Source: Neofusicoccum parvum (taxonomy: Eukaryota > Ascomycota > Dothideomycetes > Botryosphaeriales > Botryosphaeriaceae). From it: a stretch of DNA of 64,000 bases. The notes under the pieces were generated by a model that was not told where the DNA came from, did no database searches, and worked only from the letters and a program-made list of their open reading frames with translations. The position numbers and the translations under genes are program-made. How positions within the stretch are numbered: the stretch's first letter is position 1; each line of letters begins with the position of its first letter. Positions 21,302-32,492 of the stretch are shown here, piece after piece. The stretch lies in NCBI GenBank assembly GCA_020912385.1, contig CP087207.1, positions 3,286,001 to 3,350,000 on the forward strand. The letters run 5' to 3'.

Positions 21302-23225
21302 TCAAGATTTAACCGTCCCGCTTCTCCGCCTCACTTCGATACGAGCGTCGACGGCTGGAATGATGTTCATGCCGATCCACTTGGTCGGCGGGCGCGCGGG
21401 CAGGTATTTGATGTCGTAATTTAGGACCAGGTAGGCGAGGACCATCTTCAGCTCGTGGGCGACGAAGAAGCGACCAGGGCTGCAGGGACGTCAGTTTTCA
21501 ACGCTCGAGAACAGACGCACACACACGACGAAAGAAAAACTCACCAGGCATGCCGCCCATGCCCCCACGGGAAATGCGTATCCCCCGTCGTCACCATCCC
21601 CCTCTGCTTCAACTTCAACCCCTCCTCCCGCCCCCTCTCCTCCGCCGGCCTCGCCTCGTACGCCTCGCGCTCGCGCGAGTGCCTGAATGCATCGTAGTCG
21701 TCCGGATCAGCAAAAATAGCCGGGTCGTGCGTGGTGGCGTGCAGCGGCAGCGACAGTCTCCCGCCGTACGGCACGTGCCAGCCCTCGGCCTTGTTGGTCA
21801 CGCCGTCGCGGGCGACGACCTTGCGGCCGACCAGCGTCTGCGCGAACACCGACACGCGCATGCTCTCGCGGATGGCCGAGTCGGTGCGCAGCATGCGGGC
21901 GAGGCCGTTCTTGGTCCAGTGGCCGCCCTCCTCGGCAAGGACGCGTGCAGCCTCTTCGCGGATGCCGTCGAGGAAGCCGCGGGCGGGGTCGGCGGCGAGC
22001 AGATCCAGCAGCACGCTGTGCGCCGTCATGACGGTGGTGTGGATCGAGGCGAAGTTGATGGGCATCAGGCGCTGCGTGACGCGCACCGGGTCCAGCTCGT
22101 CGGCGCGGCCCTCCTGCGCTGCCAGCCGGACGTGCCAGCTGATGTAGTCGTTCGGCTCCGTCCACTTCTCGAACTCGGGATCCCCGGCGTCCTTGCGCGC
22201 CATGTCGTGCATCCGCTGCTTGACCAGCGGCAGCGTGTGCTGCGCCGTCTGCCGCCAGTGCCACCACGACGTCAGCCCGGCCACGGGCCCGACCAGGAAC
22301 TTGAGCGGCGACGGCACGAAGCCGAACAGCAGCATGTTGCGCACCACGTCGTTGGTGAAGCCGACCATGTTGGCCAGGAAGTGCGGGTCGCGGCACAGCG
22401 GCGCGCCCACCATCATCCGGTTCGTGATCTTGGGCACGATGGCCAGCAGCGCGTCCCACGCGTTCAGGCTCTTCCACTCCTCCGTATCAACGCCGCAGAC
22501 TTCGTCCATGCCGTGCGCGACTTCGTCCTCGACAGCGGGGATCAGGGCGTTTAGGTTCCGGGCCAGGCTGCGGTGGATGACGTGCTCGTGGTACGGGTCG
22601 GCGAGGAGCGCAGGCGTGAGGAAGGAGTAGTCGCCGTGCAGCTGGTCGTAGTGCGCAGCGGAGGTGGACAGCACGTTGTCGGGCTGCTCGAGGAGCCACG
22701 ACATTTGCGAGCGGGGGACCACGATCTCGGGAGGGGTGCCGAACATGTTGGGGAGGATGAAGGAGCGGCCGTTTTTGCTGTACTGCGGGTTCGCACCAGC
22801 CAGCGTCAGCGTCTGATATCGCCCTCTGACCCAACCGGCCCGCGCTTTTCTCTCGTCGCTCCTCTCGACCTCAACCCCGCGTTTGTCCTTGGCCCCTCGG
22901 CCCCCAAGCAATTCCCCTCGTTCTATGGGAATCAGTGACATACCTTCTCATACCCCTCCGCCAACCACGTCCGCACGTGCACGATGCTCGTCAGCGTCGC
23001 CCTCACCCCGGCCAACCACCCCTCCTTCTCCTTCCCCACCCACGGCACGCTTGCCGGGTATCGCGGTGCGCGGATCGCGCCCACCAGCGTCGAGGCGGCG
23101 ACGTAAAACAGAACGGCGGCGCAAACGTTGCCGAGGGTCAGGCTTTGGAGGTACGTGGTCATGTGCGGCGGGAGGTCTGACGTCGCCGCCATTGGGAGCG
23201 TTGTCGTCGCGTTCGAGGACACCAT
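21302..23225 (-). CDS. Cytochrome P450 monooxygenase
   Basis: Three exons (23225-22944, 22782-21545, 21479-21302) give 565 residues. An N-terminal membrane anchor (LGNVCAAVLFYVAASTLVGA) is followed by the Pro-containing hinge. The heme loop FPWGHGRHACPGRFFVAHEL spans the last intron, and the thiolate Cys507 codon is itself split by it. The I-helix region reads NFASIHTTVMTAHSVLLDLL and the ExxR motif is in AIRESMRV. The combination ITNRMMVG, HGRHACPGRFF and ARPPTKWIG resembles the fungal CYP68/CYP503 (ent-kaurene-oxidase-like) group, but I place it there only tentatively. It faces the Zn2Cys6 factor tail-to-tail. No terpene cyclase, PKS or NRPS lies in the window, so the substrate is unknown. 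Confidence 0.9.
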
Positions 23226-25083
23226 GATGGGCAGGCGCGTCTTGTCCGGGCCAGCGCGTTCGGGCGGCGGGCCTCGGAGGTTGAGGTCGAGCGTGGGTTA
23301 TGTAGGGTTGTACGGCGGAGGCGGCGCGGTTGCGGTGGAAAGTCAAAAGGGCAGCTCGGGCAATGACGACCACGCGTGAGCTCCGCCCCGGGCGGTGGGA
23401 CGGCGGGCTTTAAAGCTTGATTGCGGGAGGGTGCTGGAATGCGGGCCAATTCGGGGTAGCGGGGGCGCAGGGAGAGCTAGCGACGAAGTCTAGCTAGTCA
23501 GGCGGGAAGGATTGTGGCGTGGGAGGGGACAGCAGGCCGCGGGAGCAGAAGAGCGTCGACGCGGCGGCGGCGGACGAGGGGAGCAGATGCGGTCACGAAG
23601 CAACAGCTGGCGCAGCAGCAGGAAGCGGCGTGGTAAATGTAGTCGCCGTCCCCAAAAGCGTGGGTCCCTGGCCCGTAGGGCTCTGGGTCCGTTCGCCGGC
23701 AGCATGGGTTGCCGAGTGGATCGTCTCCCCACTGCACCGATCCGCAAAAGCTTACCTTTCGCAACCTGCGGCGTCGCGGCCATGGCCTTCGTCGAATTTC
23801 CTGGCTGGCCATTGGCGTGGCGGCCCGTCCCCTGTTTGATCGACAGGTGCTACAGCGACAGTGTATTTTTTTTTTGCTTTCCTCGCGCCTGCTGCTCTGG
23901 CGGAGCTACCGTAGACGTTTCAGCGACGGCGCTTTTGCTACACGTGTGCCGCGAGTCGTCGCTGCTCCTGCTGACGCCCGGCCGCATCAACAGCCCTCTT
24001 ACGACTGGCCGTGGGGCGTTGCTGCATCCTCCCGCCGTTCTGGAAGGAGCGAAGTTGGGGCGTGTTGATCCAGCAGCCAATGAGAGCGAGACAGCGCCGC
24101 CGTCTGGCTTATTGTCGCGAAACCGATAGCGAGCGGCAGCTGTGCCCGGAGACGCCTGCTCCCGGACGATCTTGGCGCGCTCGTCTAACGCCGAATGGGA
24201 CGCCGTTGCTGTGCGACGTCCACATCGGTCGTCTTTTCTTTTTTCGCAGCCACTTGTGGGGAAGCTTAAATGGACGGATCTCGGTCGTTCCGTGGGATCG
24301 TGGGTGGCGCCTTCGTCTTGTTATCGTTCGTTGTCTGCGCGGTTGGCGCCCAAGAGTGCTGACCAACGGTCTGCTGCCGCCGCTCGTAGGGGAGTTGGAG
24401 GCGTTCGTGCGGGCCGCGATTTGCGCATCGTTTGCTGCGTCTTCGCATCGTGACGCACCTTACAAGTCACCCACGTACGAGGCCAATTCGGAAAGCATTG
24501 CCACACGCGCATGTCTTCATGGGTAGTTGAGGTATTCGTCCGGAGCTGATGTGCAGTGAGAGAAATGCCAAACCTATTCGGATGAATGCTTCAGCTACGC
24601 ATACAGGCAGTCTGCTTACTTGATAGTTGGCGTGTTCTATCGTCTGGAGCACCTCTTTCTGCACTCCGTGTGAATGCTTCAACTGCCCATGCGTGAAGAG
24701 TTTGTTCCTATTGCAGCACCACCCGAACCGACCTCATATCGATGTACACGCAACCCATCGAACCAGTCCAGAAGTTCCAGAAGCTCCCGAAACTCAAGCT
24801 GCCGGCGGCTGGCGGAAACCCTGTCTCACGAGTCGCCGCAAAGTATCGACGCCATGCAACTCCAGCCGAGTTCCGAATACCGGATATGCCGTGTGTACCT
24901 CTTTTCTTATTCCCCACTCCTATACCTTCTATGCATCATATGCCGCATGAACCGTTGCAACCCTCGCCATTAATACTCCCGTTTTGTTTCCTCACTGTCC
25001 ATCATTATTCCCACCAATTCCACGCCGCCCACCACGAACCCCTGTATCTTTCTCGTTGCCTTTTGCATTTCTCGCCTGTACCT
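23226..25083. other. Long intergenic region with a composite fold-back element
   Basis: About 1.9 kb between the P450 promoter and the aquaporin 3' end. It contains the composite repeat at 24476-24747. Open frames here are short or mirror the neighbouring genes; no protein is recognised. Confidence 0.45.
24476..24747. repeat. Fold-back element copy D (composite, about 270 bp)
   Basis: The left arm starts GTACGAGGCCAATTCGG and runs through GCATTGCCACACGCGC to GGGTAGTTGAGGTATTCGTC. A loop in the opposite sense to copy A (GATGTGCAGTGAGAGAAATG) and an inner right half follow (GGATGAATGCTTCAGCTACG). A second, fuller right arm lies at 24671-24741 (GAATGCTTCAACTGCCCATG to CCGAACCGACCTCATATC). The layout suggests one element inserted in, or recombined with, another. 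Confidence 0.7.
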
Positions 25084-26744
25084 TCACTCCCCCCACCCAT
25101 TCATGCCGGCCCCCTCTTTCTTAGGTGCCGCCTTCTTCAACCTCCGCCGCCACTTCTCCGGCAACCGATAGTTGACCGGGCTCTCGCTGCCCACGAACAC
25201 GAGCGAGTCGTACACGGAGCACCCGACAACCGACCCGGCCACGGTGCTCGCCCACGGGCCCCACAGCCACCAAAGCCCGCGCTCGGTGAACATGTTCGTG
25301 TTATAGCCGACCATCAGGCAGACCAGCCGCGGCCCGAAGTCGCTGGCCGGGTTGAGCGCGACGCCGGTGTTGTAGCCGAGCGTCATCTTCTGCGCCGTGA
25401 CCAGCAGCCCCATGATGAAGGCGTGCAGGCCCGCGCCGGGCGGGTTGTTCTGGTCGTCGCCGAGCGCGAGCGTGCTCGTCATCATGATGGCGGCCGCCAC
25501 GAACTGCGTGAAGAATGCCGTCGTCGGGCCGACGAAGGGCTGCGGCTTGGAGTAGAAGGATGTCGCCGTGTCGACCAGCCCCGGGTCGACGTGGTGGATG
25601 GTGTCGTGGAAGATGGCGTAGGCGAGCGCCGCCGCGGCGATGCAGCCCAGCAGCTGGCACGCCCAGTAGATGAGCATCTGCTTTGGGGGGAAGCCGCGGA
25701 AGAGCCAGAGCGAGAGCGAGATGGCCGGGTTCATGTGCGCGCCGCTGACGCCGCCGCCCACGTAGATGCCGAGCATGAAGGCGATGCCCCAGGCCCAGCA
25801 GCTTGTTTCGTAGTTGCCGTACTCGCCGCCGGCAAGGTTGACTTGCAGGGTCGCGCACATGCCGAGGAAGATGGAGATTGTTGTCTGCAAGCGGAGGACA
25901 TGTTAGTAACGCGGGCGGCTGTGCAAGGCGTGTTGCAACTTACGCAAAGGAACTCTGCGAGGGGCTCAGGGTGCTTCGCACGTATCCTTGCCCACCAGTT
26001 CCTCAGCTCATTCGGATCTTTCTCGCCCGTCTCTGCCTCTTCCTTTTCGCTCCGCCCGATGGGCTCGGCGTCAATGGCCCATTCGGCGTTGTCATGTTCC
26101 TCGCCCTCCTCGCCATCGAAGCTTCTGCCAATTCTGTCGAACGAAGCGAAGGGGTCGAAGTTTTCGTGTCCTTCCGTGCTGGCCAGGCTTGCAGCAGCCG
26201 ATTTCTCATGCGGCAGCTGAGTCTCTTGCCTCGCACGCGCTTCGGTCTCCTCCGGGCTCTCGAAGGTTGCCTTACGTTGCGACTTGCGGCTGGGCTCGCG
26301 CTCTTGCTTATGGGTCTTCTGCTGAGGCAGGTCCTTGCCCAGACTGTGGGTCGGCATGTGCTGAGACACTGGTTGAGAACCCGCTTTGTGAGGCAAGGGC
26401 GCTCCGAGGCTGTATGGCGTGTTCTTCTCTGACATCTGCGGCTGGCTTTCTCCCATCTCGGGGTCACGTTGCTTGATAGCCTGCGACTTTGCGTCGTTGA
26501 GGCCGGGGCGGACAGTGTGAGGAAGTGGTCCTCCAAGACTGAAGACAGAACGCTTTGGCCCCTGTCCATACCAAGGGTTCAACTGATAGTATTGATCGTC
26601 GATGTGAGGCTGAAATATTGCGTTGGGAGGTTTATGGAACGGCTCCTCCGGCCAGTCTGACTCGTCCTTCAATTGCGACCACGTACTGCTGTCGTTCCGG
26701 TGGCTAGCGTTGCGGTGAATGCCGCCGCTGCCCCCTGCTCCCAT
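25084..26744 (-). CDS. Aquaglyceroporin (MIP family) with long N-terminal extension
   Basis: Two exons (26744-25944, 25884-25084) of equal length give 533 residues. The first 260 or so are hydrophilic and Pro/Gln/Glu-rich, with repeated SLG(G/A)PLPH-type motifs. The membrane core then starts at AEFLCTTISIFLGMCATLQV. The first pore box is normal (GAHMNPAIS, Asn319-Ala321). The second reads ALNPASDFGPRL (Asn445-Ala447): the arginine that normally follows NPA is Ser448 (codon AGC). The core resembles the Yfl054/Fps1 fungal group that conducts glycerol and other small solutes at the plasma membrane. The long N-terminal domain is typical of that group and is probably regulatory. The intron is 59 nt. 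Confidence 0.9.
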
Positions 26745-27156
26745 GCGTCAGCTACAAGCGAACTCCTGTTGTGTTTCGGGAAGAGAAGAAGAACGCAAAA
26801 TGACAACATGTCTAGGATCAGTAGCTAGTACTGCGTACAATGGTTGAGATGGTAGTTGCGGCGGACAAAACAGCAAAACTATCTCGCCTGGTCTTGTCGG
26901 ACCGGGCCGGCCTGTTCATCACAAGGCCTGGCAAATCTAGCTACCATTAAAGGCGGGGAAGGAATGGTTCATCTTCGCCTAGTCATACAATGACACTGTA
27001 TTGTATGATGCCTAGGATCACGCTAGTGCAGATAGAACAGACTCTGTAGGTACCGTCTGTTTTTACAACTCGGGCTCGAACTTGCGCACCTATGACGTAG
27101 CTGCCCCAGTGGCTCACTCAGTGAGCCATAAGGGCGAGACCCGGTTGTTGATAGAA
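26745..27156. other. Intergenic spacer with short palindromes and a tRNA-like segment
   Basis: 412 bp upstream of the aquaporin start. It contains an inverted pair CATACAAT/ATTGTATG (26984-27007) and the tRNA-like palindromic stretch at 27065-27148. No protein gene seen. Confidence 0.4.
27065..27148 (-). other. tRNA-like palindromic segment (possible tRNA or SINE relic)
   Basis: On the minus strand 84 nt are bounded by ACAACCGGG and CCCGAGTTGT, which pair almost completely. Inside are a D-arm-like TATGGCTCACTGAGTGAGCC and a B-box-like AAGTTCGAGCCC near the 3' end. The T-stem does not pair properly and no clear anticodon arm forms, so this is not a functional tRNA as I read it. Confidence 0.25.
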
Positions 27157-27727
27157 TTAGGTCTTACTGTTTGGGTCTATAAACACCAACTCACGGCCGC
27201 CGTCAGGTGTCGGCTCGAGCGGAGAATACTCCACCACTCCAGAGAAGAAGACAGGCAATTGGGCTTACCTGCACTTTTTTTGGTCTCCGTAGGAGCCACA
27301 TGAAGCAACTCCTGCGTCCTTGTCATGCCATCAACCGCGCTGCGCACCGCTTGCTGTGCTTGGTGAAGCTGTTGAATCTGTCTCTGGCTGTCCTCCATCT
27401 GAGCACGGAGTTCACTTAACCGGTCCTTATTTTCCTGAGCCGACAACCCGCGACGGTGGCTTTCTGTCCCCTGGGATGTCCTTCCTGGTTGCAGCTGCCT
27501 CGAAGATAGCACTTTCTGGAGGTCAAACTCGGAAGAACTCGCTTCCTCGTTCTTGACATGGTGACTGCTCGAAAGGTCGCTATCCGATGCCATTTGAGGC
27601 GGACTGCTCTGATGCGTCACAAGGCCTTGTTGATCTACTATTGAAGTAAGCAATGTGGTAAACTCAAATATGGAGCAATAGACTGATAAAATGAAGGCAG
27701 CACACCATTTCCAGGAGAGGAAGACAT
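27157..27727 (-). CDS. Small hydrophilic coiled-coil protein, unknown function
   Basis: Three exons (27727-27706, 27637-27269, 27176-27157) join in frame to 136 residues. The introns are GT-AG, and the last has a good CTGAC branch site. The protein begins MSSSPGNVDQQGLVTHQSSP, is rich in Ser, Gln and Glu, and has a clear heptad region (LSELRAQMEDSQRQIQQLHQ). It ends TETKKSADPNSKT. I do not recognise a family. There is no signal peptide or membrane segment. The tiny first and last exons make the model less certain than its neighbours. Confidence 0.5.
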
Positions 27728-29222
27728 TGCGATATCAGAACCGTATGCAACAGAAGGTGCGGAATCGAGGAAGAGAAGCCATGAGCACTACAAACAATAT
27801 AAAGGAGGAGAGTAAGTGTCAGCCGAAGGAAACTTGATGTCAACCTCTACCATGCACAAGTGACAGGGGTTTTCCAAGGAAATCTGGAGACGCGTAAATC
27901 TCTGTAGTTCTATTGACGTAGGGATAACCTTCGTGGTCGGCCACACATGGAAGTAAGGCCGCGGGAAGAGGCGAAAACGGTCAAGGTAAAAGACCAACAG
28001 GAGCAGGTCCCACTGTAGATGGTGCTCGTTTCCGGTCCCGGCGACAGCCTAGGCAAACGAGACACGGGCCTCTCATGATCTTTGGTGGTGATCAACGTGC
28101 CAGCACTGGGCACTGGATCAGGCCTCGTAGGCAGATCGGCGATTTGGATCGGGACGGTCTTTGCGCTGTGGCGCACTGAACCATGCGGCCGTTATAACCC
28201 TTTACTTATGAGTCAAAGGTGCATCTTTCGTAGTCACTCCCTCTGGATTGGTCGAAAGCGGTGTGGGCGAGGCAAGGCGAGAGATTTTGATAAAGATAGC
28301 GCAAGAGGCAAACCCCTGGAAGCGGCACCGGCGCAGAGGGTCAGACGTCATCCTGTGGATCTGGTCGCATCGTATCCGGCACTGTGGTTGGCAATCACTT
28401 GCAGATGCTGAAACGTGGCTGTCCTGGGAAAGCGGGATCGCGATGACCAGCAGTGGATGATGGCGAAATGATGTCTCCCGCATGCGAATCCTACGCACGA
28501 AGCCAGTTTGCTGATCTGGACCCCCCTGCCGAATAGAAAGAGACCTCCAGAGCGATCGCATCGCGAGAAGGAGATCCGCCCGCGAGCGGGATCTCACCTC
28601 TGGGGCAGCTATAACGGGATTGCCGGCGAAGACGGACGGCTCGTTTGTGGTTTCATACATGCAGGGGCCTGGGGCCGATGCTACGCGTCCATTAAAAAAA
28701 AAAAAGCCCAGTATCGACATTCGAAGAGGCCTCGCAGATGCCGGGCGATGCGCTGTGTTCAGTGAGACGAAGGTGCTGAGGGCTGGAAGGAAGAGGCGAT
28801 GAAATCATGGTCTGAGCTGTGCGACGCCGGGCCGAGCATCGCCCCACTCCGCGCCAGCTCTTCACCACAATCGCACCAGTGCCAGGCTTCTCACTTCGGT
28901 ACCTCCGCAACCTCTTCTCGCCCAAATGAACAGGCCACATACAGCCATGGATGAGGCGGCTCCTGAACAATCTCCACAAGCTCGATCACAGGCCGCATTG
29001 ACATCTCTTTGCATCAACATTGATTCATATTACACAGAGAAGACGACTCCTGTTCAGGTACCCGTCTGGCTTCTGTAACTATCACACCCAAGAAAAGTAA
29101 TATCCGAAGATTCCTCCGACCCGTTCCCGCGTTCGCGTCTCAATCAAGTTCCTTTCAAACCCAAACCGCATGATCGTTACAATCCCCAAGGAAGAAAGAA
29201 TCATGAGCCTGCCATCACATCC
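27728..29222. other. Intergenic region, nothing recognised
   Basis: About 1.5 kb between two minus-strand genes, with a 12-A homopolymer near 28694. Open frames on both strands are short and lack coding character. Confidence 0.4.
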
Positions 29223-29860
29223 TTAGTTCGACTCCTTGAAGGTATCCGCCACGCTCTGGCTCGTCTGTCCCGCCGCCTCGGTGTCCTGATCGATGTTGCT
29301 CTGCAGCTTCGTCTGCTCCTCTGCGATCTTGGCCGTCTGGTCGTCGCCCTGCGCCTGCTTGATCTGCAGGTCCATGATCTCGAGCTGCAGCTTGAGCACC
29401 TTGTTCTTGATCTTGCCGACCTGCAGCGCCTTGCCGGCGTCCGTATCCTCACCCGCCGCGGCGATCTGGTCGTTGAAGCCGCCCGTGCCCGTCTCGGCGT
29501 CCTCGGCCACCTCGCGCGCGTTGGAGATGATCTCGGCGTCGGCGTCGGAGACTTGCGCCGGGTCCTGGTTGGAGATCTATGACGGAACTGTTAGATGTGT
29601 GGGCTGTGTATTGCGGGATTCATGACACTTACGGGGAACTTCTGGTTCACCTCAGCAAGCGCGTTGCCGGCCACGCCGTCCGAGATCTGGAAGTCGGCGT
29701 AGGACTGCGCAGTCAGGACGCTACCCCCGGCGGCGGCAGCGTTGGAGTTGGAGCTGGTGCTGTTGGCCCTCTTGGTCATGCCAGTGGGAAGGTCCATGAC
29801 CGGGGCGGCAAGAGAAGAGGCCGTAAGGCCAAGGAAGACGGCGACAGTGGAGAAACGCAT
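29223..29860 (-). CDS. Small secreted cysteine-free protein (candidate effector or surface protein)
   Basis: Two exons (29860-29633, 29576-29223) give 193 residues. Residues 1-19 are a classical signal peptide (MRFSTVAVFLGLTASSLAA), followed by a short propeptide ending in a Kex2-like Lys30-Arg31. The mature part is acidic, Ala/Gln/Asp-rich and has no cysteine. A helical, possibly coiled-coil block lies around residues 125-165 (KNKVLKLQLEIMDLQIKQAQ). Similar small alanine/glutamine-rich secreted proteins are widespread in ascomycetes without known function. The 56-nt intron is regular. The leader contains a trinucleotide run. Confidence 0.8.
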
Positions 29861-29862
29861 GA

Positions 29863-29893
<31 letters not shown>
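29863..29893. repeat. GTT/GGT trinucleotide run in the 5' leader of the small secreted protein gene
   Basis: About five GTT and five GGT units lie side by side, just upstream of the start codon at 29860 on the minus strand. Confidence 0.8.
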
Positions 29894-30674
29894 ATTTGGT
29901 AGGTCTGAAAAGACAGGAAGAATTACTGATTAGCGTGTTCGCACAGCGAGTGACTGAAGTAACGGGTGAAACAGAGTGAAGATGCGATCAACGCTGAAGG
30001 AGTGCGACTGAGTAGTGGAGGATGGTAGTGATGATGCTTCAAAAACACAGCCAAACTTCGGACATTTATTATATGTTCTAGTTCCTGAGGCCCTCGAAAT
30101 TCGCCAAGATCCAAGGGCTCCGCCATCTTGACTTTGCATGGCATTTCGCGGCATTGACGTTGCGGCTCTGAGGCGGTGCGAGTTGCACGTCCGTCTGACA
30201 GCCGCATTCGGACAGGCGCGACGATACCGAGACATACAACTACCCGAACGGGAAGTCTAAGCGACTTCTATGGAGGCGAACCGCGAGGTTGACACTGCTG
30301 ACCGCCCACCTCGGCGGTTGCTCCCGCCCCAACTGATTGATTTCCCGGAAGGAGGCGAGATCTCACGTTGGCGAGCCAAGCGTGATACCGAGCTTGATAC
30401 CGCCAAGCTGGAATTCACGGTAGGGATACGAGGGGTTGCAACCAAAACAGTTTGCGCGAGCATTTCCACGAATAATGCCATGGTATTCGGCAGACGGATC
30501 GAAACCCGGAGGAGAAGAAATTGCGAAGGCTGTCGGCGAGCCTCGCCAATCCAGGTAAACGCAATGCGAACTCTCTCTGTTGACACAAACCCACCCAGAT
30601 GCCGCTCATCCAAAACGCTGCCGCCAACCGAGCTGGTATATCGCGAGGGAAAATGTGCTCACGCCCAATCATGC
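29894..30674. other. Intergenic region, nothing certain
   Basis: About 0.8 kb between the secreted protein gene and the AFG1 stop. Open frames occur on both strands around 30257-30613, but neither is recognisable, so none is called. Confidence 0.4.
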
Positions 30675-32492
30675 CTACATGCTGTCCTCCCGCCAGCGAC
30701 TCCGCACCTTCTGCCAGCTATCCTTCTCCGCCTTGCCGCCGAGCTTCTCCAATCCCATGCCTCTCTCCACCCACTCTTGGCTGCCCATCTCCACCAGTCT
30801 ACTCAAGGCGCGCGCGAAAGCAAAGCGTTCTTCGTCTCCGGTGAAGATGGATGAGTTCTTGAGCGTGGTCATGTTCATGCCCAAGTCATCCATCAGGCTT
30901 CGCATTGCGTCAGAGAGGTTCTCTCCTTCTCCACTGGCGGTTTCATTTTCCTTCTTTGCCTCCTCAAGCTCATCATGGGTGATGAAAAGCTCGTTGAGAG
31001 GGTTTGCAGTGGTGAGAACAAGCTTAGCCTTATCCATTTGTCAGAACACGCTCATGTGGTCGTATCAGAAGGGTCGGAGGAAGAGGCACATACCCTGCTC
31101 TCATATACCGCATCGATAAAGGTAATAAACCTTCTGGCAAGGTCACGCGACTTGTGGCTCATTCCAGGAACATCGGTGATGATGAAAGCTTCGTAATTCC
31201 TCATCAGCTCGAGGTAGTCACCAGCGCCCGTTGCTCGTCCGATGATCTCGTCGAATGTGAACATGGCGGCCTTCCCACTTGCCTTCGGCACTGTGACTTC
31301 GCGGCCCCAAACTTCATGTTTGGCTTCATGCGGCGGATCGTTTTCCGGATCGCCAAGGAATCGGAACCATCGTTCGGCATGCGTTTTGGCTGACTCGTCA
31401 AGCGGGTGGTGGTACACGCCCGACGGGGGCCGTGGAATCTTGCGGTAGTCTGTTTGCGAGTCAAGGTTAATGACGCGTAGGCGCGACTTGAGGAGCTGAA
31501 TGCACGGGATGAAGGAGTCCCGTTGGATGCCGTTCTTGTACAGGTCGTCGGGATGCCGGTTTGAGGTTGTTACTATAACGACACCGTGCGCCATCAGAGA
31601 CTCCACCAGGCGTCTGAGAATCATAGCGTCTGCAACGTCGGTGCACTGGAACTCGTCGAAGCACAGAACCTGGCTCTTTGCCGCAATATCGGCCGCCACA
31701 AACGGAACGAGATCTAAGTCGTTGCCATGCTTCATCTTCATCTTATGCAACTCCTTATGCACTTGCTGCATGAACCCGTGGAAATGTATCCGAGTCTTGC
31801 TCTTGATGTTCTTGGGCAAAGTGTCGTAGAACAGGTCCATCATCATGGTCTTTCCGCTTCCAACGTCGCCATACATGTATATACCTTTCGGAAGGTCCTC
31901 CGGAATTACTGGTTTCCATTCGGCGTCCTGCTTGGGCCCGAAGAGGGAGCCGAGGAGGGATTTCTTCGGCGGCTGGAGGGATTCGAGGGTGGGATGGACG
32001 ACGGGCGGTGGGTCATATTTGCTGAGAGTAACGTGAAGGGCCTGCAAGTTCTCGATGATGGCTAGCCGTGGGGTGAGCTACGGTGTCGTTCTACGTGGCG
32101 GTAGCGCGTACCTCGCTGGTGCTCGTCGTTGCGCAGGCGCCCCGAGTCCACGCGCGCATCATACTCGGCGATGGGGCCGTGGCTGCTCTCTCTGTCTGTT
32201 TCTGCTCCGTCAGAACCGTCGTGTCCGGCAGCACTTTGGCGGCGACAAACGCCATACCATTCTTCACCGCCTCAACTGTAGCCATCCGCCTGGCGCCGCT
32301 CGTCTGGAATGACCTGGTAGCCGGTGGAGCGGATGCGCCGAGCCGTCGGGGCAGCGCCCAGCGCGACGGTGAGCCCTGAAGGCGCAATGCTCTAGTGCAG
32401 CGCGAACATGTAGATCTGCGCGCACCCAACTGGCGGCCGTACGCTGCGCGTGCCAGGATGCGGGTGCCGCGCAGGACCTCTGAGACACTCAT
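30675..32492 (-). CDS. AFG1: AFG1-family mitochondrial AAA-type ATPase
   Basis: Afg1/LACE1 ATPases sit at the mitochondrial inner membrane and help degrade or assemble respiratory-chain subunits, notably cytochrome oxidase. Four exons (32492-32258, 32189-32112, 32061-31094, 31028-30675) give 544 residues. The N-terminus is Arg/Ser/Ala-rich without acids, as in a mitochondrial presequence. Walker A is GDVGSGKTMMM near residue 170 and Walker B is VLCFDEFQCTD near residue 240. A sensor-like IVTTSNRHPDDLYKNGIQR follows. The C-terminal block with ITDVPGMSHKSRDLARRFIT and VLTTANPLNELF is family-typical. The gene is divergent from the C2H2 factor with about 0.9 kb between starts. Confidence 0.93.

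Noticed and set aside
24742..26220. 492-codon open frame on the plus strand opposite the aquaglyceroporin
   Set aside because: It is antisense to a clearly conserved channel and reads as Arg/His/Pro-rich composition with no domain.
18069..29860. A secondary-metabolite gene cluster around the P450
   Set aside because: No polyketide synthase, NRPS, terpene cyclase or tailoring set is present; one regulator plus one P450 is not enough.
30257..30613. Overlapping open frames on both strands between the secreted protein and AFG1 genes
   Set aside because: Neither shows a domain, splice pattern or start context, and both cannot be real; I could not choose either.
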